From NCBI GenBank assembly GCA_002163155.1, contig MAAO01000004.1, positions 523,194 through 587,193 of the forward strand: a DNA stretch of 64,000 nt. The letters run 5' to 3'. The notes under the pieces were generated by a model. That model did no database searches. It had not been told where the DNA came from and worked only from the letters and a program-made list of their open reading frames with translations. The stretch comes from Halobacteriovorax marinus (GTDB lineage Bacteria > Bdellovibrionota > Bacteriovoracia > Bacteriovoracales > Bacteriovoracaceae). Below are positions 27,559-37,623 of this stretch, in pieces. The first letter of the stretch is position 1; every line of letters begins with the position of its first letter. The translations under genes and the position numbers were made by a program.

Positions 27559-29921
27559 TGATTTGATCCTCTAGTACATAAGTTTGAAACACTACAAAAG
27601 GTACAGACATCATCCTTTCTAGGATTTGCTTTCCATTCGCTTTCTTTGAAGAGATTACCAATGGCTTCTTTTTCAAAATCTGAATAGTCCTCAAACCAAT
27701 CTGAGATTTGATCAAAGCCAGACTTTCTAGAACTAGAGCTCAGACCCACATTGCTCATTAATTCTTTAGAGAGGTCATGTCCCCCATTAATAACAAGCGA
27801 AGCTTCTGGTTCCGATAGATTTACAAATCCCCAGAATATGACACTTGATAAATCTCCACCAAAGTAATTTAAATAAAAAGGTAACTGGATCTTATTGAAC
27901 TTTTCAATATCTGATTTAGTTGGAATACTAAATCCAGATCGCTTAAAATCTAGAATAACGAATTTATCTTCATATTTTATAAGACAATCAATTCGACCAG
28001 AAACATCTGAACCCTCGGCTAGACTTGTTTCAAACTCAACCGTACTACCTGGAAGATTATCTAAGATATTTAGAACAAATTTAATTCCACTTTCACTATA
28101 ATTATAAATTTCATAAAGAGAGAGTTTCTCTTTCATGTCATTTAAGTGTTTTCTATTTTCCTTAATAAATTCAGCATAAGTATTCTCAACGACTTCTTTA
28201 AAAATAGGTTCATCCCAAATCTTTGATTTCTTAAAGTATGCCTCAATAACCTCATGCTCTAAGCTTCCAATTTCGTTTGGCCTAATTTCCTTAGAGTTGC
28301 TCACTTCAATTTCTTTTCGATCAATAAATGAGTAATAAAATTTTCTTGGGCAATCTAGATAGGACTGTAACTTACTCGCGGAGACTTTCCCCGTGAAGCT
28401 AGAAAACTTCTGATTTAGAAAATCTTTCTTCACAATTTCTTTCGGTGAAGACAATTCAATTTCTGAGAATTCGATTCCTTTTAAGAAATCATTCCAATTT
28501 CTATCGGAATCCATTAATCCTTCTTGTAAGCAGAAACGAAAACCACTCTCATTTATAAGTTCTCTAAATTTCTCGCGTACAATGAGAAATTCTAGCTCTG
28601 GTCTTTGAATAGGTCCTAGGGCAGACAAGAATTTAATAACATCTTCTTGATAGCGACTTCCCCCTTTTTTTACACCTTGATAATCTTCACTCACAACAAA
28701 GATAGGTGACTTTGTTGTTCCACAATTTTCCAATTCATTAAGTCCAAAAATAGGACACTTGGTTTGATCAGATCCGATGGGTATAAAGTAATCTCTTGGA
28801 AAATTTAATTGAATAATTTCGCGAATAACCTGTATATCGTAGAATTTTATGACTTCGTTATCACTGGATAATGCTACGTAATCTGATAAGACATCTTTTA
28901 AAAGTTTATACACTTTTATCAGGCGAAAATCTTTTCTTTCAAATTCTCTTTTTAAACAAGTGTTCAAAGATTCGTCAATAAAAGCTAATAGCTCTTCACT
29001 AGAGACTTCTTCTCCAACAAACTTTTCCACCTTATCAAAGATTCTCTTATTATAAGAACTAAAGAGATCAGCATTAGTTCTAAAGTTTGATGAAATGACA
29101 CTGGCTTCAAGGCATGAATCTAAGCTCACCTTTTTCTCGCCGAGAAGAATTTCGCTTATTTTATTATCTTGCTCAATTTCTAAAAGTTTACTTGCAAGTC
29201 TTTTCTTGGGAAAGAAATAAGATTCAACACTCTTCTTAAACTCCACTACTTCTTCATCTAATTCATCTGCCCTAAACCAACGAATCCAATCAAAGCCTCT
29301 ACTTTGCTTAAAGACTTCTTTTGAAAAGGGAATATAAACTTTGTTTCTAATTCCTAGCGCATTGATAAAATCTATTTGTCCGGAGTTAATATGATTGAAC
29401 CCCCAGAAGATATAAGTCTTTTCTTTTTTTTCAACATCTCCCTCTTTAAGGTGGTGAGTTAAAATTTCATTTGCCTTATGCTCATCCACAAGCTCTAACT
29501 GCTCAAGGTACATCCAATAAACAGGAAGACTTTTTTGAATGGCTTCATCATAGAAAGGCAATACTTCCTTAACCATTTCAAAGTCAAGAGTGTAACCCCT
29601 AAGTTCTGTAAATAAATTAAAGCTATCAAAGAATGAGTCCGCAGAGAAAGAGCTTAATTTCTTCTTCCATATTGTAGCCAACTGCCCGAGAAGGTCTGCT
29701 TTTCTCTTGGCCACAAGTTCGGGATCTATCTCACCTAAAAGATCACTTGAGAATTTTGAGATGGTGATCACTTCAACCCGAGAAGGGTCACTCATCTTGG
29801 AGCGAATAGCATCTGCGGCCATAGGGTGAGGGCAGATAATTGTCGCATTCTCAGACTCATTGTCTAAGAGCTCTAAGTTATGAACTTCATTTGAATTTGA
29901 ATATAAATATACGCTCAGCAC
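27555..29921 (-). CDS. AddB-like nuclease subunit without visible Walker A motif
   Basis: This 788-residue partner of AddA ends in a PD-(D/E)XK nuclease: SASKLQSYLDCPRKFYYSFI, GRIDCLIKYEDKFVILDFKR (catalytic Asp/Asp-x-Lys) and CTFCSVSNLC. Together with the first Cys these make a likely four-Cys iron-sulfur site as in AddB. The N-terminal part (NATIICPHPMAADAIRSK) resembles an inactivated helicase domain and lacks the GxxxxGKT loop. The GTG start at 29921 has GGGGA ahead and reads away from hslO. The four-base overlap with addA implies a complex in equal amounts. It could also be described simply as a RecB-like nuclease. Confidence 0.8.
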   Translation of the reverse strand: MLSVYLYSNSNEVHNLELLDNESENATIICPHPMAADAIRSKMSDPSRVEVITISKFSSDLLGEIDPELVAKRKADLLGQLATIWKKKLSSFSADSFFDSFNLFTELRGYTLDFEMVKEVLPFYDEAIQKSLPVYWMYLEQLELVDEHKANEILTHHLKEGDVEKKEKTYIFWGFNHINSGQIDFINALGIRNKVYIPFSKEVFKQSRGFDWIRWFRADELDEEVVEFKKSVESYFFPKKRLASKLLEIEQDNKISEILLGEKKVSLDSCLEASVISSNFRTNADLFSSYNKRIFDKVEKFVGEEVSSEELLAFIDESLNTCLKREFERKDFRLIKVYKLLKDVLSDYVALSSDNEVIKFYDIQVIREIIQLNFPRDYFIPIGSDQTKCPIFGLNELENCGTTKSPIFVVSEDYQGVKKGGSRYQEDVIKFLSALGPIQRPELEFLIVREKFRELINESGFRFCLQEGLMDSDRNWNDFLKGIEFSEIELSSPKEIVKKDFLNQKFSSFTGKVSASKLQSYLDCPRKFYYSFIDRKEIEVSNSKEIRPNEIGSLEHEVIEAYFKKSKIWDEPIFKEVVENTYAEFIKENRKHLNDMKEKLSLYEIYNYSESGIKFVLNILDNLPGSTVEFETSLAEGSDVSGRIDCLIKYEDKFVILDFKRSGFSIPTKSDIEKFNKIQLPFYLNYFGGDLSSVIFWGFVNLSEPEASLVINGGHDLSKELMSNVGLSSSSRKSGFDQISDWFEDYSDFEKEAIGNLFKESEWKANPRKDDVCTFCSVSNLCTRGSNQ

Positions 29922-30005
29922 AAGTTTTTCCCCATGACACTCAAAGTCTTAATGTGTTACTCATTCTACATAACAACCATAACAAATAAAAAGGTTAAAG
30001 ATAGA

Positions 30006-30857
30006 ATGTTAGCAGAGAGTAGATTATATAGTTTTTTAGATAGAGAGAACAATTTTACTATTCATTTTCTTGAGGGTCAAAAACTCATCCACGACTTGGC
30101 CATTATTCATAACGTCAAAGCGCAAGGATTTGCTTATTTTCGCGACTCAATTCTAACATCTCAATGCCTTATTTCTTTATTAAAACCAGGTGAAGGAATG
30201 GGAGTCTTTATTGACTCAAATGAGCCATATTTTCGCTTAAAAGTTGAAATGAATCATGCAGGACGAATGAGAACTCTTCTCATGCCAGAAGACTTCAATG
30301 ATTTTCCAGAAAAAATTACTGGTGTTTGTCGATTATCAAAACTTTTTCCAAACAACCCTATTCCCTATACTTCTATCATTGATTTAAATCAAACCAGTTT
30401 TCATCAAGTCATTAATTCAATTCTCAAAGATTCGTATCAAATGAAATCTGCTGTCCATGTTAGTAGCTCATCTGATCAAAGTCTTATGATTGTTCAGCTT
30501 CCATCTTCAAATGTTGATAAAGAAGAAATTGTTGCACCAATGACCGTTAATGAATATTGGATTAAAATTCAAGCAACAATGAATGAGTTATTTGATAAAG
30601 CTATTACTGACCAAGCTGAAATTCAAAAGACTTTTGAAAGTCTTGGCCTAACGACCTTAGGAAGCAAATCAGTTGAATTTAAGTGTAATTGTTCAAGAGA
30701 GAGAATGATTGGATCAATAGGCTCGCTCTGTCGTTCTACCTCACTAGATGATATTTTTGAGGGCAAGAACGAAATTGAAACAAAGTGTGATTATTGTAAA
30801 TCATTTTACCTTATTACAAGAGATGAAATCATCAATGACAGCCTCAAAACTCACTGA
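30006..30857 (+). CDS. hslO: Redox-regulated chaperone Hsp33
   Basis: Hsp33 is switched on by oxidation, when four zinc-binding Cys form disulfides, and then holds unfolding proteins. The C-terminal switch is intact: FKCNC, 31 residues, then CDYC. The body shows FLEGQKLIHDLAIIHNV and the family-like GVFIDSNEPYFRLKVEMN. I choose ATG 30006 (MLAESRLYSF, 283 residues, near the 292 of E. coli). The ATG at 29934 lies over the ribosome site of the divergent addB and adds an uncharacteristic hydrophobic stretch. Its stop interleaves with that of the converging lipoprotein gene over seven bases. Confidence 0.9.
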   Translation: MLAESRLYSFLDRENNFTIHFLEGQKLIHDLAIIHNVKAQGFAYFRDSILTSQCLISLLKPGEGMGVFIDSNEPYFRLKVEMNHAGRMRTLLMPEDFNDFPEKITGVCRLSKLFPNNPIPYTSIIDLNQTSFHQVINSILKDSYQMKSAVHVSSSSDQSLMIVQLPSSNVDKEEIVAPMTVNEYWIKIQATMNELFDKAITDQAEIQKTFESLGLTTLGSKSVEFKCNCSRERMIGSIGSLCRSTSLDDIFEGKNEIETKCDYCKSFYLITRDEIINDSLKTH

Positions 30858-31882
30858 AGTCCTAACAAATCAAGCGGAGAATTACTATCTTTAGAGGACC
30901 AAAGAAATCTTTTAAAGATACTACTCTCCTCATATAAGCCGCAAAAGTTTTCAGACCTTGGACCTCTTGCAAAGACGGGGGACATTAGAGAGTTTTTCTT
31001 ATAAAGAACAAAACGTCCCTTCTTATCAAATTCTTCCCACTGTCTTCCACCACTTGGTAGTTCGATATTCCTAGTTCCAGAACCTGACATAACAACTAAT
31101 AAATTTGGATCTCGCTTAGACTCAGCAACAAAGTAGTTATAAGTTTTTTCAATTTCTCGTAATTGATTTTGTAGAGATTCAATATCTTTTCTATCGACAG
31201 CTTCTTCAAGGTTAAAGTCTCTAATCACCAACATACTTCTTATTGCTGAAGACTTAGTATTTTCATAAATCTTTGTCGCGTTATTAAATAAGCTTGCGTA
31301 ACAGATTCCACCTTTACAACTTTTATCATAATAAATGTTTCCCTCTACAAAAGGAATTTTCTCTTGAAAATGAAATCTCTTTGCATTTTTATTAGATGAA
31401 TCACTCATTTTCCACAGTGTAGTAATTTTATCTAATTGAGTATTATCATCAGCGCACTTCCACGCCTTAACAATGGACTGATTATCCTTGGCTCCACTTT
31501 CTAGAACCCCTACTTTATAACCTAATTTTTTAAAGAAAGACCACATAGGCACATTTTCATAATCCCTACATTGGTCGGTGATATTCTTAGTTCCATAAAT
31601 TTGAGACAGAAAACCTCTAGATGAGTCTGGCCTTAAATCATATAAATTAAAATTCCACATTTTTCCAAAACAATGGGATTCTTCAAATGCTGAACCCAAC
31701 TCAACAGCAGGTCTTGAAAACCTTAACAAGGCTAAATGCTCTTCAGAAAGTCCTGCTATTTGCATCCAGACAATACGCCCAGGGTTTTGATTATATTTAT
31801 GCTTCTTCAAATTAATCGTCTCAACTTTAGAGCAAGAGCTAATTAATAATATAATGCAAAGATTAAGAAATTTTATCTTCAT
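30851..31882 (-). CDS. Lipoprotein with possible degenerate alkaline-phosphatase-like fold
   Basis: A lipoprotein signal (MKIKFLNLCIILLISSCSK) predicts lipidation at Cys17. The mature 327 residues contain GRIVWMQIAGLSEEHLALL near the start and NLLVVMSGSGTRNIELPSGG near the end. These recall the metal-binding strands of alkaline-phosphatase/sulfatase proteins (vvDGL and SDHG), but the metal residues are largely absent (AGL for DGL, SGSGT for SDHG). It may be a pseudoenzyme or a false resemblance. Eight or so Cys suggest disulfides. It follows a membrane-protein gene with a 20-base overlap. Confidence 0.65.
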   Translation of the reverse strand: MKIKFLNLCIILLISSCSKVETINLKKHKYNQNPGRIVWMQIAGLSEEHLALLRFSRPAVELGSAFEESHCFGKMWNFNLYDLRPDSSRGFLSQIYGTKNITDQCRDYENVPMWSFFKKLGYKVGVLESGAKDNQSIVKAWKCADDNTQLDKITTLWKMSDSSNKNAKRFHFQEKIPFVEGNIYYDKSCKGGICYASLFNNATKIYENTKSSAIRSMLVIRDFNLEEAVDRKDIESLQNQLREIEKTYNYFVAESKRDPNLLVVMSGSGTRNIELPSGGRQWEEFDKKGRFVLYKKNSLMSPVFARGPRSENFCGLYEESSIFKRFLWSSKDSNSPLDLLGLQ

Positions 31883-32405
31883 TTCTATCCTTTAATAGAT
31901 AAATGCCTAAAAACTGTGAGCTTATTACAAGTACTTCAATTATAGCCGATTTCTCTAAGAAACCAGCCAGCAGAAATGGCCAGGTAAAAAAGGCTACCTT
32001 TATATTTCTATGAAGAAGTATTAACCCAATACCAATCATCAAATAACTCCATGAGGCATCAACGCTATTGGAAAGAGTATAAAAAACTATAACGACTAAA
32101 AAGGGAACCTTCTTCAAGGCCCTGGCTTTTTGTTTTATAGCTTCATCTATCATGGGTTTTAAATTTAGGTAAAATCCAGTTGCCAAGAGAACTCCTAGCG
32201 CCACAATTGATAAATTTAATTTAATGGGGTTACTAATCGGAAGCCATCCAATAACCGAGTAAAAACCTATAGCTACAAGGTTTGCTCTATGACAAAACTC
32301 ATCCTCTCTAGGGTTCTTAAACGATAAATAAGCTAAATAGCTTATTAGTACTAAAAGAATACTTAAAAATTTAGAATGTAAAAATATGTTAATCAAATTG
32401 GTCAC
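31863..32405 (-). CDS. Multi-pass membrane protein of unknown function
   Basis: This 180-residue protein is hydrophobic almost throughout, with about six membrane segments (for example LSILLVLISYLAYLSF, LSIVALGVLLATGFYL, VPFLVVIVFYTL and FLGIYLL). I recognise no family motif. It overlaps the start of the following lipoprotein gene by 20 bases, so the two are translated together and probably act together at the envelope. The promoter must lie in the 146-base gap shared with the divergent oxidoreductase gene. Confidence 0.7.
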   Translation of the reverse strand: MTNLINIFLHSKFLSILLVLISYLAYLSFKNPREDEFCHRANLVAIGFYSVIGWLPISNPIKLNLSIVALGVLLATGFYLNLKPMIDEAIKQKARALKKVPFLVVIVFYTLSNSVDASWSYLMIGIGLILLHRNIKVAFFTWPFLLAGFLEKSAIIEVLVISSQFLGIYLLKDRNEDKIS

Positions 32406-32551
32406 CCTTTTCTTAGAAAAATCTTCGTAATATTACTTATGTAGCCAAAATTTCTCATTCATTTATTACCCTAAATCAACTATTCTATTTAGGAAACTGA
32501 AAAACAATTCAAAATTTAGCACATTTAACATACTACTCTAGGAGAAGAGTT

Positions 32552-34567
32552 ATGGACGCAACAATGGCAACCCGCGAAATAATGTGGAACATACCATCAT
32601 CATTCAAGATTTTGATGTATGTTCTCTTTTTCGCAAGTCTCGCCTATATGATCAAAGGATTTCATGGAAAACTCATGTTTATCACTTCTGGTGAAGGTAT
32701 TAAGGGACTCAAAAAATTACTTCCTGAAAAATTAAACTGGTCAGCATTTTTCAAGACACTAATCCTAACTGGTAAAGTTCCACGAGCTAAAGACGTGAAA
32801 ATTTTCCATGGTCTGATTTTCTGGGGATTCTTTATTCTGTGGATTGCGACAGACCTTGTAGCTGTTCACTATGATACACCCTTCAAAGTGTTCCAAGGAA
32901 CTACCTATATAGTCGTCTCTTTCGCAGCTGATATTGCAGGTCTCATGGTTCTTATAGGGATTGCACTGGCCTTTAAAAGAAGATACATAACAAAACCCTC
33001 ATACCTCTCTTCAACAAAACCAAAACAAGAATTATTCATGTATGCCATGCTTTCTTCTCTAGTTATTGTTGGTTATTTAACAGAAGGTGTAAGAATACTC
33101 GGAACAGGTATGCCTGAGGGGGAACAGATGTGGGCGCCAATTGGTTGGTGTTTAGCGAGTCTTTTTCAGACATTCAATCTCTCAGATGAAGTTCTTTCTT
33201 TAACTTATAGAGTTCTTTGGTTTTTCCATATGGCCAACACGATGGTGTTTGTTGCCAGTTTAGGACACTCTAAATTTTCACATATAGCCTTCCTACCATT
33301 TCAAGCTCTCATAACTCCACTGCGTAGAGGAGCTATTCTAGAGCCAATGGACTTTGAAGATGAAAATGCTGAAACTTTTGGTCTAGGTAAACTTTCAGAA
33401 CTAACAATGAAAAATAAGATTGACCTACTCTCATGTGTGGAGTGCGGTCGATGTACAAATGTCTGTCCGGCTAATAACGCAGGTAAAAATCTAGATCCTA
33501 AAACGATTATAACTAAGGCGAGAGATTTCGCATTAGCAGTTCACGCTAAAGGCGAAAAAGATGCAGATCTTTGGGAAAATCCTATCTATCAAGCCAATGA
33601 GCTTGATGCATGTACGACTTGTGGTGCCTGTATGGAAGAATGTCCTGCCAATATTGAGCACGTAAATATTATTATGGAAGCCAAGAGATATAAAACTCTA
33701 ACTCTTGGAGAAATACCTCCTGCAGCAGCTGATGCCGTTAACAAGATTCGAGTTAATGGAAACCCATGGGGAATTACACAAGAAGACAGATTCAAGTGGG
33801 CCGAAGGAATGGATGTTCCAGTTATTGAAGTTGGAAAGAAAGTTGACTACCTCTACTACGTAGGCTGTGCTGGATCATACGATGGAAATAACCAAAAGGT
33901 CGTGCAAGATACCGTAAAACTCCTTACTAAAGCGGGTGTAAGCTTCGCTGTAATGGGGAAAATGGAAAAATGTAATGGTGACCCGATTAGAAGATTTGGT
34001 GATGAATACACATTTTATGAGATTGCCATTGAAAATATTGCCAATATGAACCAATACGACTTTGGTAAAGTTGTGACTCATTGTCCTCACTGCTTACATA
34101 CAATTGGTAAAGAATACGGAAAATTTGATGATGGTGATTTTGAAACAGTTCATCACACTGAATTACTGGCGGAATTGTTAAAGAGTGGTAAGCTAGTACC
34201 TGAGAAAAAGCTCAATGAAGAGCTTACATTTCACGATCCTTGTTACTTAGGAAGACATCATGGAGAATATAATGCTCCAAGAGAAATTCTAAAAGCATCT
34301 GGCGCCAAAATTACAGAAATGGAAGCCAATAAGGACAAGGCCATGTGCTGTGGAATGGGTGGTGGAAACATGTGGTATGAACTTCCTGAAGGAGTTCACC
34401 TCGCAGAGAAGAGACTTGAGCAAATTGGTGAAACAAAAGCACCAAAACTTGCTACGGCCTGTTCTTTCTGTATGATAAATTTCCACTCATCAAAGAATGA
34501 AAAGACTAATACTGATGCAACTGAGATCGAAGACGTTGCCACTATTTTGGCAAAAACTATTCTCTAA
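32552..34567 (+). CDS. Membrane FeS oxidoreductase, likely ETF:quinone type (HdrD-like)
   Basis: This 671-residue fusion has about five to six N-terminal membrane helices (to about residue 240) like a haem-binding NarI/HdrE unit. Two [4Fe-4S] ferredoxin motifs follow, CVECGRCTNVCP and CTTCGACMEECP. Two CCG cysteine-rich domains come next (YYVGCAGSYDG, then HDPCYLGRH and MCCGMGGGNMW, ending ATACSFCMINF). Such proteins pass electrons from electron-transfer flavoprotein, made in fatty- and amino-acid oxidation, to menaquinone. GGAG lies seven bases before the ATG. No etfAB genes are in the window. A different electron donor, such as a lactate-type dehydrogenase, is possible. Confidence 0.8.
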   Translation: MDATMATREIMWNIPSSFKILMYVLFFASLAYMIKGFHGKLMFITSGEGIKGLKKLLPEKLNWSAFFKTLILTGKVPRAKDVKIFHGLIFWGFFILWIATDLVAVHYDTPFKVFQGTTYIVVSFAADIAGLMVLIGIALAFKRRYITKPSYLSSTKPKQELFMYAMLSSLVIVGYLTEGVRILGTGMPEGEQMWAPIGWCLASLFQTFNLSDEVLSLTYRVLWFFHMANTMVFVASLGHSKFSHIAFLPFQALITPLRRGAILEPMDFEDENAETFGLGKLSELTMKNKIDLLSCVECGRCTNVCPANNAGKNLDPKTIITKARDFALAVHAKGEKDADLWENPIYQANELDACTTCGACMEECPANIEHVNIIMEAKRYKTLTLGEIPPAAADAVNKIRVNGNPWGITQEDRFKWAEGMDVPVIEVGKKVDYLYYVGCAGSYDGNNQKVVQDTVKLLTKAGVSFAVMGKMEKCNGDPIRRFGDEYTFYEIAIENIANMNQYDFGKVVTHCPHCLHTIGKEYGKFDDGDFETVHHTELLAELLKSGKLVPEKKLNEELTFHDPCYLGRHHGEYNAPREILKASGAKITEMEANKDKAMCCGMGGGNMWYELPEGVHLAEKRLEQIGETKAPKLATACSFCMINFHSSKNEKTNTDATEIEDVATILAKTIL

Positions 34568-36503
34568 GAAAATAATTAGCCTGGGGCTCTTGTCCTGGGC
34601 ATTTATTTTTTCAAGTTATGCACAAACTAACCTAAATTCCAAAATCCAAACAACTCCAGGAGTGATTGAATCACTTCTTCAAATTATTGAAATTGAAAAG
34701 AACCAATACACTAATCTAATTAAAGAATCCGAAAAAAAGAGTTTATTAATTACCAGTGCAGATCAAATAAAAGATTTAAAGCTAGATCCATTCTTTGTTA
34801 AATCATTACTTTTAAATAGCGATAATAAATATCTACAATTTTTAAAAGATGGTCGTGATGAGTGTCAATTAATCTCACTATTCCAAAATAATCTCCTAAA
34901 AACATCTAGAGGCCTTATAAATACAGTTATCATTAATTATCTAGATAAAGATGGCTCAAGAAAAAGAGGACTGTTAACCAAGAATAATTTTTTAGAAATT
35001 TATTTCAAAAAGAAATGTATTAATAATAAGGAACTTGGAGATCTCTTTAATATAAAAAATATAAAGAGGACAGTCAAAGGCATTTCTCTTCTAACGCCTA
35101 AGAATCAAAAGGAATGTTCACAAATATTAAATGATTGGCTTGATAATCCTAATACTCCATTTTTATGTGGGATTAATGAAACGATGGTGCGAGGCGAGAA
35201 GGCTGCTCGAGTTCTGCCTTTAACTGACAAAGTCCAGCGAAGATCAAGGGCCGAGTTACAAAGAAGAATTAGAGAATCGAAAAAAGTTTCATCTCAAATA
35301 CCTTACTTTCAAAGAACATATTTAAAAAATCTCTGCGGAAATATTGATAATAAAAAGCTCTTTTGTGATAAATATTTAGCAAAAGATATTTGGTCAAAAA
35401 TAGTCACGGGAGAAAAACCTGATTATCTCTTAAAATATAAATGTAAGAATGTTCTGAGAAAGGAAAAGCTCACTAAAACTGAAATAAAGAAATGTGCTTT
35501 AAAATTTAAATCAGAACCTAACTATTGCATCACAAATGGAAATAATAAACACCTCTCACTCTTTCCTCTAGAAAACTGTCATAATATTTCTAAAGCTCTA
35601 AATCACTCCAGACTTATCACCAAGTATCACGACTGTCCTGGAGGAATCGACAACGAAGGAATTATTAATATCCATAGGATCATGTCTCATTTTAATCCGA
35701 CAGAATTACCTTCAACTGAAATTACTTGTGCATCAGAACCAAATCTTACTTTTGCAAAATTAAATATTCAGTCGAATAATTCCAGAGGATGGCCACTAAA
35801 AATATGTTTCAAAAATTTAGCGACAGAAAATAAAGAATGTTATCCCTACGTACCTGGGGCCTCTACTTCTGACAAACTATCTGAAGATAAAGTTATTTCA
35901 AAAATATTAAAGAAAGTTGAAAGAACTCCCTTTGAAGTAAAGTGTAAACTCACAAATTCAAGAGTCTATAATCCAAATAGGCTAGGTTATAAAGCAGGTT
36001 GCTTCATTGTATATGATCCAGGAAATTGTACAACTATGCACTGCCCTAAAGAAGTCTATTATGAAACGAAGCTTATTGATTACTTAATTTACGAGGGTAA
36101 AATTCTATACGATTACTTTCCTACTTCTTTTTCAAATGAAAAGTATGCGACATCGAATTTAATGAAAGAAACTCTTAAAAGAGATTCAAAGTTAATAAGA
36201 AATTTGACAGCGCTTAAATTCTTCTTTGAAAACTCTAAAACAGGAATTGTTCATGGGTTAGGTTGTGCTGAGGATATACAGCCACAAGTTTTCCATAGAA
36301 GACTATTGAATCAATGTACTCCGCTACCTTTTATTATTGATGGTATCTCTAAAGAAGAAGGAAGAACAAAACTGGTATTTAGATCATCTATCTCAGATAT
36401 CCACACTCCTAAATTAATGGAGTGGAATATCTTATTTAACGCTGTGGCAAATTACAAAGAACTACATCCTCTCTCAACTTGGACTTTATATGGGATTAAG
36501 TAA
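34515..36503 (+). CDS. Exported Cys-rich protein of unknown function
   Basis: I recognise no family. The product of about 662 residues has a hydrophobic export signal (KIISLGLLSWAFIFSSYA, then QTN). Its mature part has about 25 cysteines, strongly suggesting many disulfides outside the cytoplasm. Cysteines cluster in segments such as CGNIDNKKLFC, CTTMHC and GLGCAEDI. The start is uncertain: ATG 34497, ATG 34515 and TTG 34536 all lie inside the end of the oxidoreductase gene and none has a good ribosome site. It is first in a three-gene overlapping operon of exported proteins. Confidence 0.72.
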   Translation: MQLRSKTLPLFWQKLFSKKIISLGLLSWAFIFSSYAQTNLNSKIQTTPGVIESLLQIIEIEKNQYTNLIKESEKKSLLITSADQIKDLKLDPFFVKSLLLNSDNKYLQFLKDGRDECQLISLFQNNLLKTSRGLINTVIINYLDKDGSRKRGLLTKNNFLEIYFKKKCINNKELGDLFNIKNIKRTVKGISLLTPKNQKECSQILNDWLDNPNTPFLCGINETMVRGEKAARVLPLTDKVQRRSRAELQRRIRESKKVSSQIPYFQRTYLKNLCGNIDNKKLFCDKYLAKDIWSKIVTGEKPDYLLKYKCKNVLRKEKLTKTEIKKCALKFKSEPNYCITNGNNKHLSLFPLENCHNISKALNHSRLITKYHDCPGGIDNEGIINIHRIMSHFNPTELPSTEITCASEPNLTFAKLNIQSNNSRGWPLKICFKNLATENKECYPYVPGASTSDKLSEDKVISKILKKVERTPFEVKCKLTNSRVYNPNRLGYKAGCFIVYDPGNCTTMHCPKEVYYETKLIDYLIYEGKILYDYFPTSFSNEKYATSNLMKETLKRDSKLIRNLTALKFFFENSKTGIVHGLGCAEDIQPQVFHRRLLNQCTPLPFIIDGISKEEGRTKLVFRSSISDIHTPKLMEWNILFNAVANYKELHPLSTWTLYGIK

Positions 36504-37623
36504 TTTCTTCAGATATATTTTCCCTATACTACTATCAGCTTCTATAAGTGCAGAGATAAAACTGCCAGAAATTTCAACTAAACAATCAATTAATAACTTA
36601 CGCTTCATTTCATCTAATGGTCGCTTTACATTTTATCAAAGAAGATCTGGTTCTCTACTTCTTTCTACAAACTATAAAGTTGAAGAGGTTTTAAAAGGAA
36701 GTATCGGAACTCACTATACAGTAAGTGGTTCAAAAGAAAGAAAATACCATATTATTGAACAAAGCCTCAATTACCATACCTATTTAAGTGTAAGAAAGTT
36801 AAAAAAAATTTTCATCACTCCTTATGGTAAAAATTCTCCAATATTAATGGGAGAAGGAATTGATTCAAAACTACATTTAAACGACTCCTGGATTTCATAT
36901 TACAAACCATACCAGCACATCCTGGTATTTAAAAATGTTGAAACACCTTCGATCTCTTTTGAAATAAAAATTCAAAACATAAAGAACCCTTACTTTGTTC
37001 CTCACAGAGTTCTCCTAAGTAGCACAGTGGTGCTCTTCTCTGATTTAAATAAAAATGGAACACCAGGCTTAATTAGCTTCAACAGAACTTCTGGAAAATC
37101 ATTACTGCTGATTAAAGCTGAAAATGTTCAAATGAGGTACGAGCTTTGTTCAACAGATCAACATATTTATATTGGCAATTTCAGTTTAAACAAGTTGAAT
37201 CCCTTTAGTTCTATTAGCCTATATAAAAAGGCTAATTTCAATCTAGGAAAAGGTCGTATTGTTTATGACAATAATAAGAATGATATTGGTCAAATGATCT
37301 GTAACCACACTAAAGATAAAATATTTTTCATCAAAGATATGAGTGAAGAGTACGGTGGTGCAGGATTTGAAGCCTCAGTAATAGATACTAAAACCAAGAA
37401 AGTAAAAATATTAAGTTCTCTAAAGTGGGTCAATTCAATAATTAACATGGACGAAAGACTCTTACTTCCCTACAGAGGATCTTTCTACGTTTTAAAGGGA
37501 GATAATAATATTTTGAACAAGGACAATTTACTAACGGAAGAGAAGAAAGAAGAAAAAGATGAGAAAAAGGTGAGTAATAAAGAAAACTCTCCCGAGCAAA
37601 GTAAAAAGGACAAGAAGAAATGA
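36490..37623 (+). CDS. Exported beta-rich protein with charged tail, unknown function
   Basis: This 377-residue protein has a signal peptide (MGLSNFFRYIFPILLSASIS, cleaved near AE). Its body is made of repeated beta strands and turns (RFTFYQRRSGSLLLS, HYTVSGSKERKYHII, LLSSTVVLFSDLNKNG), possibly a propeller. The last 35 residues are almost only Lys, Glu, Asp, Asn and Ser. I know no relative. Its ATG overlaps the upstream gene by 14 bases and its stop overlaps the next gene by four, so all three products are probably made together. Confidence 0.75.
   Translation: MGLSNFFRYIFPILLSASISAEIKLPEISTKQSINNLRFISSNGRFTFYQRRSGSLLLSTNYKVEEVLKGSIGTHYTVSGSKERKYHIIEQSLNYHTYLSVRKLKKIFITPYGKNSPILMGEGIDSKLHLNDSWISYYKPYQHILVFKNVETPSISFEIKIQNIKNPYFVPHRVLLSSTVVLFSDLNKNGTPGLISFNRTSGKSLLLIKAENVQMRYELCSTDQHIYIGNFSLNKLNPFSSISLYKKANFNLGKGRIVYDNNKNDIGQMICNHTKDKIFFIKDMSEEYGGAGFEASVIDTKTKKVKILSSLKWVNSIINMDERLLLPYRGSFYVLKGDNNILNKDNLLTEEKKEEKDEKKVSNKENSPEQSKKDKKK

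Noticed and set aside
27458..27715. 85-residue minus-strand frame at the addA-addB junction
   Set aside because: It overlaps both coupled genes in another frame and has no features of its own.
29934..30005. N-terminal extension of hslO
   Set aside because: It covers the ribosome site of divergent addB and does not resemble the start of Hsp33.
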